Below, one piece after another: positions 34,383-44,723 of a stretch of DNA of 64,000 nucleotides. This DNA comes from Alkalihalobacillus sp. FSL W8-0930 (lineage in GTDB: Bacteria > Bacillota > Bacilli > Bacillales > Bacillaceae_D). The stretch is taken from the NCBI GenBank assembly GCA_037965595.1, contig CP150183.1, forward strand, positions 1,178,001 through 1,242,000. Direction: 5' to 3'. The translations under genes and the position numbers were made by a program. Under the pieces are notes generated by a model. That model was not told the DNA's origin. It did not search any database and was given only the letters and a program-made list of their open reading frames with translations. How positions within the stretch are numbered: the first letter of the stretch is position 1; each line of letters opens with the position of its first letter.

Positions 34383-36008
34383 GTGAGTAGAACGTTTTCA
34401 GGGGAGAATCGAACAAACCATATTGAAGAGCTTAAAGAAAAAGGGCTTGAAGTATTGGTGATTGGTGGGGGGATTACAGGCGCAGGGATTGCTCTTGATG
34501 CCAAAGTAAGAGGGTTCAATACAGGAATCATTGACCAACATGATTTTTCAGGGGGATCATCGAGTCGCTCAAATAAGTTAATCCAGGGTGGTTTAAGTGA
34601 GCTTAAACATCTGGATGTGAAGGCCTTTGCTGAGCTTGGAAGAGAGAGAGCGGTCATATTGGATAATGCTCCGCATCTTGTTTCTCCTATCAGTATGCTA
34701 ATGCCAGTCTATAAAAAAGGAGCATTCGGTCGAATTCAAGCTTCATTAAGCTTGCGCATTTATGATCGTTGGGTTGAATTAAACAAAAAAGATAGAAGAC
34801 ATATGTTAAACAAGAAACAGATCCAAAAACAAGAGCCACTTTTAAGAACAGATAACTTAAAAGGAGGCGGCCTCTACACGGAGTATCAGTTAAATGATGC
34901 AAGGTTAACCATTGAAGTCTTAAAGGTTGCGACCTCAAGAGGGGTCGTTGCTGCTAATTACTTGAAGGCAGAGTCCTTCTTATATGAACAAGGCAAAGTG
35001 GTTGGGGTGATGGCAGTTGATCAGCTAACAGGTGAAGCGCACAAAATCTTTGCGAACTATATCGTGAATGCGGCTGGTTCTAATATGAATCACTTGAGAG
35101 AGCAAGATCGTTCGCTGGATGAGGAAGTTTCCAAAACAAATGATAAGCTCCATGTTGTGGTAGATCGAACATCATTACCCATTCAGCAAGGCATTTATTT
35201 TGAAAGTAAAGACGGTCAAATGCTTTATGCCATTCCATTTGGTGAAAAGATCTATGTCGGATCTGCTTATGTTGACCGTTCATCAAAAGACGGGTTACAG
35301 CAAGCCATCCAGATCCTATTGGATTCATTAAATCATACGTTTCAATCGACTCTGTTAACGCAAAAACACGTTGAGTCATTTTGGGTGGACTCAGAGCGTA
35401 GTATGACGAATCAAAAGATTAATAAAACAGAAGAGATTGTGATTTCCTCCTCAGGTCTTAGATCCGTGTATTGCCACCATGCAGCTGGTTATCGAGTGGT
35501 TGCAGAGCGAGTCATTGATTCCATAGAGAAGGAGCATAGTCGATCTTACGGAAGCCAAACAGATTCCATTACTTTATCAGGAGGACAAGTCGGTGGATTG
35601 GACCGGTTTGAGGACTTCCTGAAAACAAAGGCTGAAGAAGGTGAAGCGCTTGGGCTGACCTATGACGAAGCGTATGCACTATCGATCTTATATGGTTCTA
35701 ATATTACAAATATATGGTCAAGAGTTCGGACGAGTAGAAGACGGGCGGCCGAATCTGGTTTACCTCCCATCTTATTTGCTCAATTAACGTATGCCATTGA
35801 AGAAGAAATGGTTGTATCACCATTGGACTTTTTAGTTCGTCGCACCCATGCTCTTTATTTTAATCGCCCTGTTATGGAGAAGTGGATGAATCCAATTTTC
35901 AGATATATGCAGGATCGCTTCCAATGGGATGAGCAAGAAAGTATGCATTGGCAAGACGAACTGGACAAAGAGTTAGCGAAACATAGCTTAACAGAATCAA
36001 AAAACTAA
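34383..36008 (+). CDS. glpD: Aerobic glycerol-3-phosphate dehydrogenase
   Basis: Membrane-bound FAD enzyme that oxidises glycerol-3-phosphate to dihydroxyacetone phosphate and feeds electrons to menaquinone. 541 residues: FAD motif GGGITGAGIALDA near residue 28, SSRSNKLIQGGL, and a C-terminal domain with DFLVRRTHALYF. The start is GTG at 34383 with GGGGGAG nine bases upstream; GTG at 34374 touches it. No glpF, glpK or glpP is adjacent, unlike B. subtilis. Confidence 0.92.
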   Translation: MSRTFSGENRTNHIEELKEKGLEVLVIGGGITGAGIALDAKVRGFNTGIIDQHDFSGGSSSRSNKLIQGGLSELKHLDVKAFAELGRERAVILDNAPHLVSPISMLMPVYKKGAFGRIQASLSLRIYDRWVELNKKDRRHMLNKKQIQKQEPLLRTDNLKGGGLYTEYQLNDARLTIEVLKVATSRGVVAANYLKAESFLYEQGKVVGVMAVDQLTGEAHKIFANYIVNAAGSNMNHLREQDRSLDEEVSKTNDKLHVVVDRTSLPIQQGIYFESKDGQMLYAIPFGEKIYVGSAYVDRSSKDGLQQAIQILLDSLNHTFQSTLLTQKHVESFWVDSERSMTNQKINKTEEIVISSSGLRSVYCHHAAGYRVVAERVIDSIEKEHSRSYGSQTDSITLSGGQVGGLDRFEDFLKTKAEEGEALGLTYDEAYALSILYGSNITNIWSRVRTSRRRAAESGLPPILFAQLTYAIEEEMVVSPLDFLVRRTHALYFNRPVMEKWMNPIFRYMQDRFQWDEQESMHWQDELDKELAKHSLTESKN

Positions 36009-36086
36009 CTATAGCCGTTATAGGTAAAAAGTAGTAAAATAGTAACGTTATAAACAGTGTGCAGATATACATTAGGAGGAGATTTT

Positions 36087-37823
36087 TTGAATTGGAACGA
36101 TAGCTATACAAAATGGTCAACGTTTGCAACCCTTGAGCAGGATGTAAAATCGGAGCTGGATGCAATCAAAGAGGACGAAACCGCTCTTGAGGACTGCTTT
36201 TATAAAAATCTTGAATTTGGAACAGGTGGAATGCGTGGAGAAATCGGGCCTGGTCCAAATCGAATGAATACATATACAGTTCGTCGTGCAGCAAAAGGAT
36301 TGGCTGATTATCTAGAAAGTAACGGAGAAGACGCAAAGAAGCGCGGCGTAGTTATTGCCTACGATTCTCGCCATAAGTCACCACAATTTGCAAGAGAGGC
36401 TGCCTTAACACTTGGAAAACAAGGAATTACGGCTTATGTTTTTAATGATCTTCGTCCGACACCTGAGCTATCTTTTGCAGTAAGACACTTAGGAGCCTAT
36501 GCGGGAATTGTGATCACAGCAAGTCATAACCCTCCTGAATACAATGGATTTAAAGTCTATGGTCCAGACGGTGGTCAGCTTCCACCTGGTCCAGCTGACG
36601 AACTTGTAAGCTATGTTGATGCGATTGAAAACGAACTACTTATTGAAGTAGGCGAAGAAACTCAGTTGAAAAGTGAACTTCTTTATCAGATTGTTCCTCA
36701 AGATGTGGATGATGCTTACAATGAGCAGCTTAAAACGATCTTGGTTCAGCCTGAATTAGTACGTGAACAAGGTTCAACCGTTAATATTGTGTTTACACCA
36801 CTACATGGTACGGCGAATGTTCCTGTTAGACGAGTACTTGCAGACGCTGGCTTTACAAATGTAACAGTAGTCCCAGAACAAGAGCTGCCAGATCCGAATT
36901 TTTCTACAGTGAAGTCTCCAAACCCTGAAGAGCATGCTGCATTTGAGTACGCGATGAAGCTTGGAGAAGAGAAAGAGGCTGATCTTCTTTTAGCTACAGA
37001 CCCTGACGCTGACCGTGTTGGACTAGCTGTGAAGGATCATGAAGGAAACTATCAAGTGTTAACAGGAAATCAAACGGGTGCGTTGTTGCTTGATTACTTG
37101 TTAACGAAGCTAAAGGAAGAGGGAACGCTTCCTCAGAATGGCATTGTGTTAAAAACAATTGTTACTTCTGAGATCGGTGCAAAAATTGCAGAACAATTTG
37201 GCTTAAAATCCCTTGATACATTAACTGGATTTAAGTTCATTGGGGAAAAAATCAAGGAATACGAAGAATCTGGTGAGCATACGTTTTTATTTGGATATGA
37301 AGAAAGCTATGGCTATTTAATTGGTGACTTTGTACGAGATAAAGATGCGGTTCAGGCTTGTTTATTAGGAGCAGAACTAGCGCTATATTACAAAGAGCGT
37401 GGAATGACGATTTATGAAGGACTTCAGGAAGTGTTCTCGAAGTACGGATTCTATCGTGAGGGTCTTGAGTCACTTACGTTAAAAGGAAAAGCCGGTGCAG
37501 AGAAGATCAACAGTATCTTAGCATCATTCCGTATGGATCCACCAAAAGAAATGAATGGAATTCAGATTGATTCTGTTGAAGATTACCAATCAAGTGAACG
37601 CTCGTTGCTTGTAACAGGAGAGAGGGAAACGATTACTCTTCCAGTATCGAATGTTCTTAAGTATAAACTTACGGATGGCTCTTGGTTCTGTATTCGTCCA
37701 TCTGGAACGGAGCCAAAGGTGAAATTCTACTTTGGTGTAAATGCGGCGAGTGATGAGGACAGTAAAGAAAAACTAGCGACCCTGCGTACAGCAGTTATGG
37801 ATTACGTAAATCAATTTATTTAA
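36087..37823 (+). CDS. pgcA: Phosphoglucomutase (PgcA type)
   Basis: Interconverts glucose-6-phosphate and glucose-1-phosphate for UDP-glucose, teichoic acid and glycogen synthesis. 578 residues: [12 protein letters not shown] near residue 44, the phosphoserine loop [11 protein letters not shown] (Ser near 146), metal loop DPDADRVG, sugar loop GYEESYGYL and the phosphate loop [15 protein letters not shown] at 36087 lies six bases after AGGAGGA. galE follows by 15 bases. Confidence 0.95.
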   Translation: MNWNDSYTKWSTFATLEQDVKSELDAIKEDETALEDCFYKNLEFGTGGMRGEIGPGPNRMNTYTVRRAAKGLADYLESNGEDAKKRGVVIAYDSRHKSPQFAREAALTLGKQGITAYVFNDLRPTPELSFAVRHLGAYAGIVITASHNPPEYNGFKVYGPDGGQLPPGPADELVSYVDAIENELLIEVGEETQLKSELLYQIVPQDVDDAYNEQLKTILVQPELVREQGSTVNIVFTPLHGTANVPVRRVLADAGFTNVTVVPEQELPDPNFSTVKSPNPEEHAAFEYAMKLGEEKEADLLLATDPDADRVGLAVKDHEGNYQVLTGNQTGALLLDYLLTKLKEEGTLPQNGIVLKTIVTSEIGAKIAEQFGLKSLDTLTGFKFIGEKIKEYEESGEHTFLFGYEESYGYLIGDFVRDKDAVQACLLGAELALYYKERGMTIYEGLQEVFSKYGFYREGLESLTLKGKAGAEKINSILASFRMDPPKEMNGIQIDSVEDYQSSERSLLVTGERETITLPVSNVLKYKLTDGSWFCIRPSGTEPKVKFYFGVNAASDEDSKEKLATLRTAVMDYVNQFI

Positions 37824-37838
37824 GAAAGTGGGGAATGC

Positions 37839-38828
37839 ATGATGACGATTTTAGTCACTGGTGGTGCTGGTTATATTGGTAGCCATACCGTTCTTTATCT
37901 GTTAGATAAGGGAGAAGACGTTGTTGTTGTTGATAATCTAACAAAAGGACATCTAGAAGCTTTGCAAGGTGCTACTTTATATGAAGGAAATCTTCTAGAT
38001 GGAGAATTTCTTGATAAAGTATTCACAGAGCAGCAAATTGATGCAGTGATTCACTTTGCCGCTGATTCATTGGTAGGCGAAAGTGTTGCGGAGCCATTGA
38101 AGTATTACCATAATAACGTAATTGGTACACATTCGCTTCTTACAAAAATGGTAGAGCACAACGTGAAAAATATTGTGTTCTCCTCAACGGCAGCAACGTA
38201 CGGAGAGCCTGAACAGGTTCCGATCGTTGAAACGCTGCCAACGAATCCAACCAATCCGTATGGTGAAACAAAGCTTGCTATTGAAAAGATGCTTAAGTGG
38301 TCTGATCAAGCGTATGGACTTAAATCTGTTTGTTTGCGTTACTTTAATGCAGCTGGTGCTGATCCAGAAGGACGAATTGGTGAAGATCATGATCCAGAAT
38401 CTCATCTCATTCCGATTGTTCTTCAAACGGCTTTAGGTCAAAGAGAACAGGTTCAAGTGTTTGGTGATGACTATGACACAGAAGATGGATCTTGTATCCG
38501 TGACTATATCCACGTAATGGATCTTGCTGATGCTCATTTTTTAGCAGTGAAAAAGCTTATGAACGATCGAACAAGTTCCATTTATAATCTTGGAATTGGT
38601 CAAGGATTCTCTGTTAAACAAGTCATTGATGTATGTAGAGAAGTCACACAGCGTGACATACCGGCAGCTGTTGCACCTAGACGTGCGGGAGATCCTGCTG
38701 TATTAATTGCTTCTCCTGAAAAAGCAAAAACAGAGCTTTCTTGGGAACCGAAATATACAAAGTTACAAGACATTGTGAAACATGCATGGAGCTGGCATTC
38801 AGCTCACCCAAATGGATATAACGATTGA
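37839..38828 (+). CDS. galE: UDP-glucose 4-epimerase
   Basis: 329 residues, extended SDR: NAD motif GGAGYIGSHT near residue 8, FSSTAATYG with catalytic Ser, NPYGETKLAIEKM with the YxxxK pair, and RYFNAAGADPEG. It makes UDP-galactose for exopolysaccharide or wall glycans. It follows pgcA with a short gap, so the pair forms a UDP-sugar operon that ends in the terminator at 38835. Confidence 0.94.
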   Translation: MMTILVTGGAGYIGSHTVLYLLDKGEDVVVVDNLTKGHLEALQGATLYEGNLLDGEFLDKVFTEQQIDAVIHFAADSLVGESVAEPLKYYHNNVIGTHSLLTKMVEHNVKNIVFSSTAATYGEPEQVPIVETLPTNPTNPYGETKLAIEKMLKWSDQAYGLKSVCLRYFNAAGADPEGRIGEDHDPESHLIPIVLQTALGQREQVQVFGDDYDTEDGSCIRDYIHVMDLADAHFLAVKKLMNDRTSSIYNLGIGQGFSVKQVIDVCREVTQRDIPAAVAPRRAGDPAVLIASPEKAKTELSWEPKYTKLQDIVKHAWSWHSAHPNGYND

Positions 38829-38834
38829 TTCATC

Positions 38835-38877
38835 AAGAGCGAGTTTTCCTGAGTAGGAGAGCTCGCTCTTTTTTTTT
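38835..38877 (+). terminator. Terminator of pgcA-galE
   Basis: AAGAGCGAG pairs with CTCGCTCTT around a loop with an inner TCCT/AGGA pairing, followed by a run of T. Confidence 0.82.
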
Positions 38878-38906
38878 GATCTTTCATGATGTGTACGAGA
38901 ATTCGC

Positions 38907-38936
38907 TCATAATTTATAGCGAACACCTCATATAGT
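38907..38936 (+). promoter_or_regulatory. SigE-type promoter of spoVR
   Basis: TCATAAT (38907-38913), 15 bases and CATATAGT (38929-38936), one mismatch from the SigE pattern, 33 bases before the start codon. B. subtilis spoVR is known to be SigE-dependent. Confidence 0.62.
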
Positions 38937-38968
38937 AAAAGAAGGAACAAGTGAGGGGGAGAACGTAC

Positions 38969-40381
38969 GTGTCAAACGATTGGAAAGACTTAGAACGTGC
39001 CATTGCTGAGATTACGGAGATTGCAACTGGTTTTGGATTAGACTTTTACGACATGCGTTATGAGATCTGTCCTGCAGAAATTATATATACCATTGGAGCT
39101 TATGGCATGCCCACACGTTATAGTCACTGGTCCTTTGGAAAACAATTTCATAAAAGTAAGCTGCAATATGATTTAGGATTAAGTAAAATCTATGAGCTTG
39201 TTATTAACTCAGACCCTTGTTATGCATTTTTACTCGACAGTAATTCGCTGATTCAAAATAAACTCATTGTGGCGCATGTTCTAGCCCACTGTGATTTCTT
39301 CAAGAATAATGTCAGGTTTTCTAATACTAGACGAGATATGGTTGAAAGCATGAGCGCTACATCTGAACGTATTGCTCATTATGAACACTTGCATGGAAAA
39401 GAAGAGGTTGAAACCTTTCTGGATGCGGTACTAGCTATTCAAGAACATATTGATCCAAGTCTTTTGCGTCCAAAGTTATCTTGGTCTCTTAATGAAGAGG
39501 AAGAAAAGCAATTTAAAAGTAGAAGTGAGTACGATGACTTATGGGATTTAGACGGGACAAAGAAAGCAGAGCCAAATTCTCCTATAAAGAAGAAACTGCA
39601 ATTCCCTCCTCAGCCAGAGAAGGATATTCTCTTATTCATTGAGGAGTACAGCCGTGAGCTTGAGGATTGGCAGCGTGATGTGCTCACGATGATGAGAGAA
39701 GAGATGCTTTATTTCTGGCCACAGCTTGAAACAAAAATTATGAATGAAGGCTGGGCTTCCTACTGGCATGCACGGATCTTAAGAGAAATGGATTTAACCA
39801 CTGATGAGACCATAGAGTTTGCGAAGTTAAATGCAGGGGTGGTTCAACCTTCAAAAACCTCAATTAATCCCTATTATTTAGGATTAAAGATCTTCGAGAA
39901 CATTGAACAAGAATACGATAACCCTAGTGAAGAGATGCAAAGGCGTCAAGGTGTAAAGCCGGGTAGTGGACGCGAGAAAATGTATGAAGTACGAGAAATT
40001 GAATCGGATATTTCCTTTATCCGAAATTATTTAACAAAAGATCTTGTGATGAGAGAGGATATGTATTTGTTTCAGAAGCAAGGAAGCGATTATAAAATAA
40101 TTGATAAGCAGTGGGAAACGGTTCGCGATCAGCTTGCATCTTCCCGGGTAAACGGTGGGTTCCCTTATTTAAGCATTACAGACGGAGACTACTTAAAAAA
40201 TGGGGAGCTGTATATTACACATAGTTTTGAAGACACAGAGCTTGATGTTTCATATTTAGAAAAAGTCATGCCTTATCTCTATCAGCTTTGGGGAAGACCT
40301 ATTCATTTGCAGTCGCAAATTAACGATAAGCCGATTTGCTTCTTATTTGACGGGAAGAAAATGCAACGGAAATATATATAA
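38969..40381 (+). CDS. spoVR: SpoVR, stage V sporulation protein R
   Basis: 470 residues. Highly conserved N-terminus [18 protein letters not shown] and HWSFGKQF, then [12 protein letters not shown] and [12 protein letters not shown]. SpoVR is needed for normal spore cortex; enteric YcgB belongs to the same family and is coexpressed with YeaG/YeaH. GTG at 38969 has GAGGGGGAG eight bases upstream. It has its own SigE-type promoter and terminator. Confidence 0.95.
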   Translation: MSNDWKDLERAIAEITEIATGFGLDFYDMRYEICPAEIIYTIGAYGMPTRYSHWSFGKQFHKSKLQYDLGLSKIYELVINSDPCYAFLLDSNSLIQNKLIVAHVLAHCDFFKNNVRFSNTRRDMVESMSATSERIAHYEHLHGKEEVETFLDAVLAIQEHIDPSLLRPKLSWSLNEEEEKQFKSRSEYDDLWDLDGTKKAEPNSPIKKKLQFPPQPEKDILLFIEEYSRELEDWQRDVLTMMREEMLYFWPQLETKIMNEGWASYWHARILREMDLTTDETIEFAKLNAGVVQPSKTSINPYYLGLKIFENIEQEYDNPSEEMQRRQGVKPGSGREKMYEVREIESDISFIRNYLTKDLVMREDMYLFQKQGSDYKIIDKQWETVRDQLASSRVNGGFPYLSITDGDYLKNGELYITHSFEDTELDVSYLEKVMPYLYQLWGRPIHLQSQINDKPICFLFDGKKMQRKYI

Positions 40382-40403
40382 CTTAATCTAAACACGAAAC
40401 GAA

Positions 40404-40441
40404 GGGCGACAAATCCTCTTTATAGGATTTTCGCCTTTTTT
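40404..40441 (+). terminator. Terminator of spoVR
   Basis: GGCGACAAATCCT pairs with AGGATTTTCGCC with one mismatch region, followed by six T. Confidence 0.75.
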
Positions 40442-40498
40442 CATTTACATAACGTAACAACATATATGGACATACTAAGAAAAAAAGGAGATTTTCGT

Positions 40499-40918
40499 AT
40501 GCGTACGGTTTTCACGTTTATTAGTCTGTTCATGATTGTTATGCCTCTCGTAAGCTGTCAAAAGCAAGAAAGTGAACAAACACCTCCTGCACAGGTTCAA
40601 TCAGTGGGAGATTATGAAGAAGCGATCCAAGCACTCACCCTACAGGTAGTGTATGAAAATGGTGAAGAGGTACGAGTGCATTACGTGCAAAATGACAAAG
40701 AAGAGTGGGTGTATCATAATGATCTTGTAGCAGAGGTGAATGAAGAAGACTTACAAGAAAAAATCGATCAGCTGACGGTTGATCCACAAACATTCTCAGA
40801 AGTCGTGCTCCAACAAGTTCGATATGTGTTTGATTTTGGAGGCACATATGACGTGTTGGACTTAACCATTACCTTTACAGATGGAAAAGAAAAGAGATAT
40901 GGGACAAACGATCAATGA
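40499..40918 (+). CDS. YusW-like lipoprotein
   Basis: 139 residues: signal peptide with lipobox LVSC (near residue 18), then a YusW-type domain, seen as EAIQALTLQVVYENG, VNEEDLQEKIDQLTVDPQ and LDLTITFTDGKEKRYG. Function unknown. AAAGGAG lies eight bases before the ATG at 40499; the frame reaches back 11 codons but only through that site. A short hairpin at its stop acts as terminator. Confidence 0.72.
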   Translation: MRTVFTFISLFMIVMPLVSCQKQESEQTPPAQVQSVGDYEEAIQALTLQVVYENGEEVRVHYVQNDKEEWVYHNDLVAEVNEEDLQEKIDQLTVDPQTFSEVVLQQVRYVFDFGGTYDVLDLTITFTDGKEKRYGTNDQ

Positions 40919-40931
40919 GATCGTTTTTCTT
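40906..40931 (+). terminator. Terminator of the YusW-like gene
   Basis: AAACGATC pairs with GATCGTTT around five bases, followed by a T-rich run; it includes the stop codon. Confidence 0.7.
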
Positions 40932-40965
40932 TTTATACGAATAATGACGATATGACACACATAGA

Positions 40966-40980
40966 ATGAAAGCGCTCTTT
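40966..40980. promoter_or_regulatory. cre-like sequence upstream of the ABC exporter
   Basis: ATGAAAGCGCTCTTT keeps the central AANCG core of the cre pattern but misses the conserved C near its end; it lies 40 bases before the -35. Confidence 0.3.
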
Positions 40981-41019
40981 TAAAACGTCAGAAATGTAAA
41001 AATAATTAGGAAGAAACGA

Positions 41020-41048
41020 TTGACTGTTTGGGGGGATCAAGGTAAGAT
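41020..41048 (+). promoter_or_regulatory. SigA promoter of the ABC exporter operon
   Basis: TTGACT, a 17-base spacer and TAAGAT, leaving a leader of about 55 bases. Confidence 0.65.
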
Positions 41049-41110
41049 TAACTTTGCTATTTTATTCTTCGTGGCTCTAAATAAATGAACAGGTTGAAAT
41101 GGGGGGTTTT

Positions 41111-42859
41111 ATGGATACGTTTAAAAGACTGTCTCGATTTTACTTACCAGATAAAAAGCTTTTTATTTGGTCATTGATCGCGTTAGCTGCTGTCTCGGGA
41201 TTAACGGTGTTGTATCCAATTATTTTACAGTACACAATTGACACGGCTGTTGTTGGTGGGGAATATGGAATGATTCCATATCTTGCTTTAGGCTTTATAG
41301 GCATTATGGCTTTAAAAGGGGGAGCCGTCTATATTCATCAATATTTAGGAGATATGTTTGGCGTAAAGTCCGTCTATCGTCTCCGAAATTCGCTTTATGA
41401 GAAGCTTCAATTTTTACCTTTCCGATACTATGACAATGCAAAAACAGGAGATCTCATGTCCCGTTTAACGGCTGACGTGGAAGCGTTTCGTTTTTTCCTT
41501 TCGTTCGGCTGTGCGCAGCTTGTCAACCTCGTGCTATTGATTGGATTTAGTATGGCGGTAATGTTCTTCTATTCCGTTCCTCTAGCTTTAGCCACTATGG
41601 CGATGATGCCACTTCTTGTGTTTGTGGTCATTCGGTTTGACAAGCGTGTCCATCCAGCTTTTAGAGGGATTCGTAAATCGCTTGCTCAACTTAATACAAA
41701 GGTTCAAGAAAATGTGAGTGGAATGCAAACGGTAAAAGCGTTATCACAGGAAGACGAAGAAATTTCACGATTCTCTGGAAAGAACGAAGATTACCGCAGT
41801 AAGCATCTTCACGTCGCTAAAATTTGGGGAACCTATTTTCCGTTAATGGAGCTTGTTGGGAACCTGTCCGCTGTTATTCTGCTTGCTTTTGGTGGATATC
41901 TCACTATTACGGGATCTCTAACACCAGGTGAACTAGTCGCTTTCTTTAGTTTAGTTGCTTACATTACTGGTCCGATTATGGGACTTGGGTTTATTATCAA
42001 TACATTTTCTCAATCAAAAGCTTCAGGTGAACGTTTACTTGAGGTGCTTGATGAAGCAGAAAGACCAGATGGTTCAGGAACTGAACAAACAAAACGTTTA
42101 GTTGGTGAAGTTGAATTCAAACACGTGACGGCTCAATATGATTCAAAGAATAAGCCAGCAGTCACCGACATTAATTTTAGTGCAACACAAGGAAAAACAA
42201 TTGGATTGGTTGGAGCAACAGGCTCAGGGAAGTCAACAATCATTCAATTGCTGCTTCGTTTTTATGAGAAGCAATCTGGAGAGATCCTCATTGATGGACG
42301 CCCAATTGAACAATATACATTAAAAGAATTAAGACGAAATATCGGTGTGGTTCTTCAACAAACCTTCCTGTTCTCATCGACGATCCGAGATAATCTGTCT
42401 TATGGGAATCCAGATGCAACGATGGATGAAATTATTGAAGCAGCCAAACGAGCCGATGCTCATGACTTTATTGAAAACCTCCCTAATGGATATGAAACGG
42501 TGCTTGGTGAAAAAGGGCTCGGGCTATCCGGTGGACAAAAGCAACGGATTGCGATTGCACGTGCGATTATCATGAACCCAAGTATTCTCATTTTAGATGA
42601 CGCAACAAGTGCGGTTGATATGCAAACGGAAGTGAAGATTCAAAAAGCCTTTAAAGAAGTAATGAAAGGTCGAACAACATTTATCATTGCGCACCGTATC
42701 TCATCCGTTAAACATGCAGATGAAATCATTGTGCTTGATAGTGGAGAAGTGAGTGAACGCGGGACGCATGAAGAACTTCTGCAAAACCGCGAAGGGATCT
42801 ACCGTAGAATTTATGATATCCAAAATCAGGACCAGCAACATGTGTTGCAACGGGCGTAA
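41111..42859 (+). CDS. ABC exporter half-transporter, degenerate Walker B
   Basis: 582 residues: six membrane helices (about 15-300) and an ATPase domain with Walker A GATGSGKST near 371, signature LSGGQKQR and Walker B ending ILILDDATSA, where the catalytic Glu is Asp. That change is typical of one subunit of heterodimeric type IV exporters such as BmrC/BmrD or YfiB/YfiC. Drugs or lipids are likely substrates. ATG at 41111 sits behind GGGGGG; ATG 41099 is upstream of it. The partner gene follows by 12 bases. Confidence 0.9.
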   Translation: MDTFKRLSRFYLPDKKLFIWSLIALAAVSGLTVLYPIILQYTIDTAVVGGEYGMIPYLALGFIGIMALKGGAVYIHQYLGDMFGVKSVYRLRNSLYEKLQFLPFRYYDNAKTGDLMSRLTADVEAFRFFLSFGCAQLVNLVLLIGFSMAVMFFYSVPLALATMAMMPLLVFVVIRFDKRVHPAFRGIRKSLAQLNTKVQENVSGMQTVKALSQEDEEISRFSGKNEDYRSKHLHVAKIWGTYFPLMELVGNLSAVILLAFGGYLTITGSLTPGELVAFFSLVAYITGPIMGLGFIINTFSQSKASGERLLEVLDEAERPDGSGTEQTKRLVGEVEFKHVTAQYDSKNKPAVTDINFSATQGKTIGLVGATGSGKSTIIQLLLRFYEKQSGEILIDGRPIEQYTLKELRRNIGVVLQQTFLFSSTIRDNLSYGNPDATMDEIIEAAKRADAHDFIENLPNGYETVLGEKGLGLSGGQKQRIAIARAIIMNPSILILDDATSAVDMQTEVKIQKAFKEVMKGRTTFIIAHRISSVKHADEIIVLDSGEVSERGTHEELLQNREGIYRRIYDIQNQDQQHVLQRA

Positions 42860-42871
42860 GGAGGTAGGCAC

Positions 42872-44683
42872 TTGGAACAAACAACCAAAAAATCGCGGTT
42901 TCATTATCCGGTAGAGCAAATCATTGAAAAACCATTTAACTGGATGCAGATGACAAGACTGTTCGGATATATGAAGCCTTATGCCAAAACCCTGCTCCCA
43001 AAAACGATTATTGCCATGTTCATTTCGACGCTTGTTCGACTTGCAATTCCGATTTTTATCGGCGTATATGCGCTTGATTACGGTATTTCAAGTAATGACG
43101 TTTCGTTTATGTTTGTGCTAGCAGGGATTGTTTTTGGGATGTACATTTTGTCATATGTCGCTAACTATTATCGGATTCGCTGGATGAACGAGCTTGGTCA
43201 GCATATTATCTATGACATTCGGTCAGACTTATTTAAGCATATCCAAAGGCTTTCACATCGCTTTTTTGATAAGCGTTCAGCAGGATCCATACTTGTACGT
43301 GTCATCAATGATATCAATTCGCTTCAGGATTTGTTTACAAACGGTGTAGTCAATTTATTAATGGATATTGTGATGCTGATAGGGATTGTCATTATCCTAT
43401 TTACATTAAGTCCACAGCTGGCACTAGCCATCTTAATTGTGCTACCAATTATGTTCTTTATCTCAACTAAGCTTCGTCGGAAAATCCGTCGCGCCTGGCA
43501 AGTAGTGCGTATCCGTCAATCCAGGCTGAACTCTCATCTAAATGAGAGCATTCAAGGAATCCGTGTGACACAAGCGTATGCGCAAGAAAAAGAGAACATG
43601 GAATTCTTTGATACAGTTAACACAGATAACTATGAGAGCTGGAGACAGGCTTCACGAATGAATGCTATGTTTAGACCATTTGTTGAAATGGCAAGTGCAC
43701 TTGGTGGCGCCATTCTTATATGGTACGGTGCTTATTTAATTCAAGGGAACGACCCTGCCATTACAATTGGTGTCTTCGTTTCATTTGCCTTCTACTTAGG
43801 AATGTTCTGGGAGCCGATCTCAAGACTTGGGCAAGTGTATAACCAGCTATTAGTTGGAATGGCTTCGTCTGAGCGAATCTTTGAATTTCTTGATGAAAAA
43901 CCATCTGTACCTGAGAAGCCAGATGCAAAGCCACTTAAAGATGTAAAAGGTGAGCTTGTGTTTGAACATGTTGAATTTGCATATGATTCGAATCGAAAAG
44001 CACTAGACGACATCAATTTAACGTTTGAAGCAGGGAAAACGATTGCCTTAGTTGGGCATACGGGTTCAGGAAAATCAACGATTGTTAATTTAATGAGTCG
44101 TTTCTATGATCCAACGAAAGGAAGAATTTTCCTTGATGGAGTGGATCTTAAAGATCTAAAACTCAATGAGCTTCGTACAAACGTCAGTTATGTTCTTCAG
44201 GATACCTTTATCTTTGCAGGAACGATTATGGAGAATATCCGTTTCGGTAATGTGCGGGCGACAGATGAAGAAGTGATTGAAGCGGCAAAAGCAATTGGTG
44301 CAGACACCTTTATCTCGAAGCTTGAAAAAGGCTACCATACAGAGGTTGAGGAGCAAGGGAATGTGTTGTCAGTTGGGGAAAGACAGCTACTGTCATTTGC
44401 CAGAGCGCTTCTTGCAGACCCACGCATTTTAATTTTGGATGAAGCCACAGCGAGTATCGATACAGAAACTGAGTTAATCATTCAAAAAGGTCTGAAACGC
44501 CTGCTTCATAATCGAACAGCCATCATGATCGCCCATCGCTTATCAACCATCCGCGATTCCGATCAAATTATTGTCTTAGAGCAAGGAAATGTGATTGAAC
44601 AAGGTACACACCAACAATTAATGAACCATGAAGGCAAGTACTACAACCTTGTTAAATCACAATACGCAGCATTAGAGAAGTAA
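42872..44683 (+). CDS. ABC exporter half-transporter, degenerate signature
   Basis: 603 residues: about 40 N-terminal cytoplasmic residues, six membrane helices, Walker A GHTGSGKST near 395, an altered signature LSVGERQL near 500 and a normal Walker B LDEATAS. With the previous subunit this gives one complete and one degenerate ATP site. TTG at 42872 lies six bases or so after AAGGAGGT. The lengths (582/603) are nearer to YfiB/YfiC than to BmrC/BmrD, although BmrCD lies near yheA in B. subtilis; I leave the symbol empty. Confidence 0.9.
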   Translation: MEQTTKKSRFHYPVEQIIEKPFNWMQMTRLFGYMKPYAKTLLPKTIIAMFISTLVRLAIPIFIGVYALDYGISSNDVSFMFVLAGIVFGMYILSYVANYYRIRWMNELGQHIIYDIRSDLFKHIQRLSHRFFDKRSAGSILVRVINDINSLQDLFTNGVVNLLMDIVMLIGIVIILFTLSPQLALAILIVLPIMFFISTKLRRKIRRAWQVVRIRQSRLNSHLNESIQGIRVTQAYAQEKENMEFFDTVNTDNYESWRQASRMNAMFRPFVEMASALGGAILIWYGAYLIQGNDPAITIGVFVSFAFYLGMFWEPISRLGQVYNQLLVGMASSERIFEFLDEKPSVPEKPDAKPLKDVKGELVFEHVEFAYDSNRKALDDINLTFEAGKTIALVGHTGSGKSTIVNLMSRFYDPTKGRIFLDGVDLKDLKLNELRTNVSYVLQDTFIFAGTIMENIRFGNVRATDEEVIEAAKAIGADTFISKLEKGYHTEVEEQGNVLSVGERQLLSFARALLADPRILILDEATASIDTETELIIQKGLKRLLHNRTAIMIAHRLSTIRDSDQIIVLEQGNVIEQGTHQQLMNHEGKYYNLVKSQYAALEK

Positions 44684-44723
44684 CTGCATAGTCGCTGAGA
44701 TAATTTGATATTAATCAGAAATT

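Noticed and set aside
40448-40477. SigG-type promoter for the YusW-like gene (CATACTA at 40471)
   Set aside because: The -10 is perfect, but the -35 match needs a 19-base spacer or loses a key base.
41049-41110. BmrB-like leader peptide upstream of the ABC exporter
   Set aside because: The leader is only about 55 bases and contains no separate short ORF with attenuator stems.
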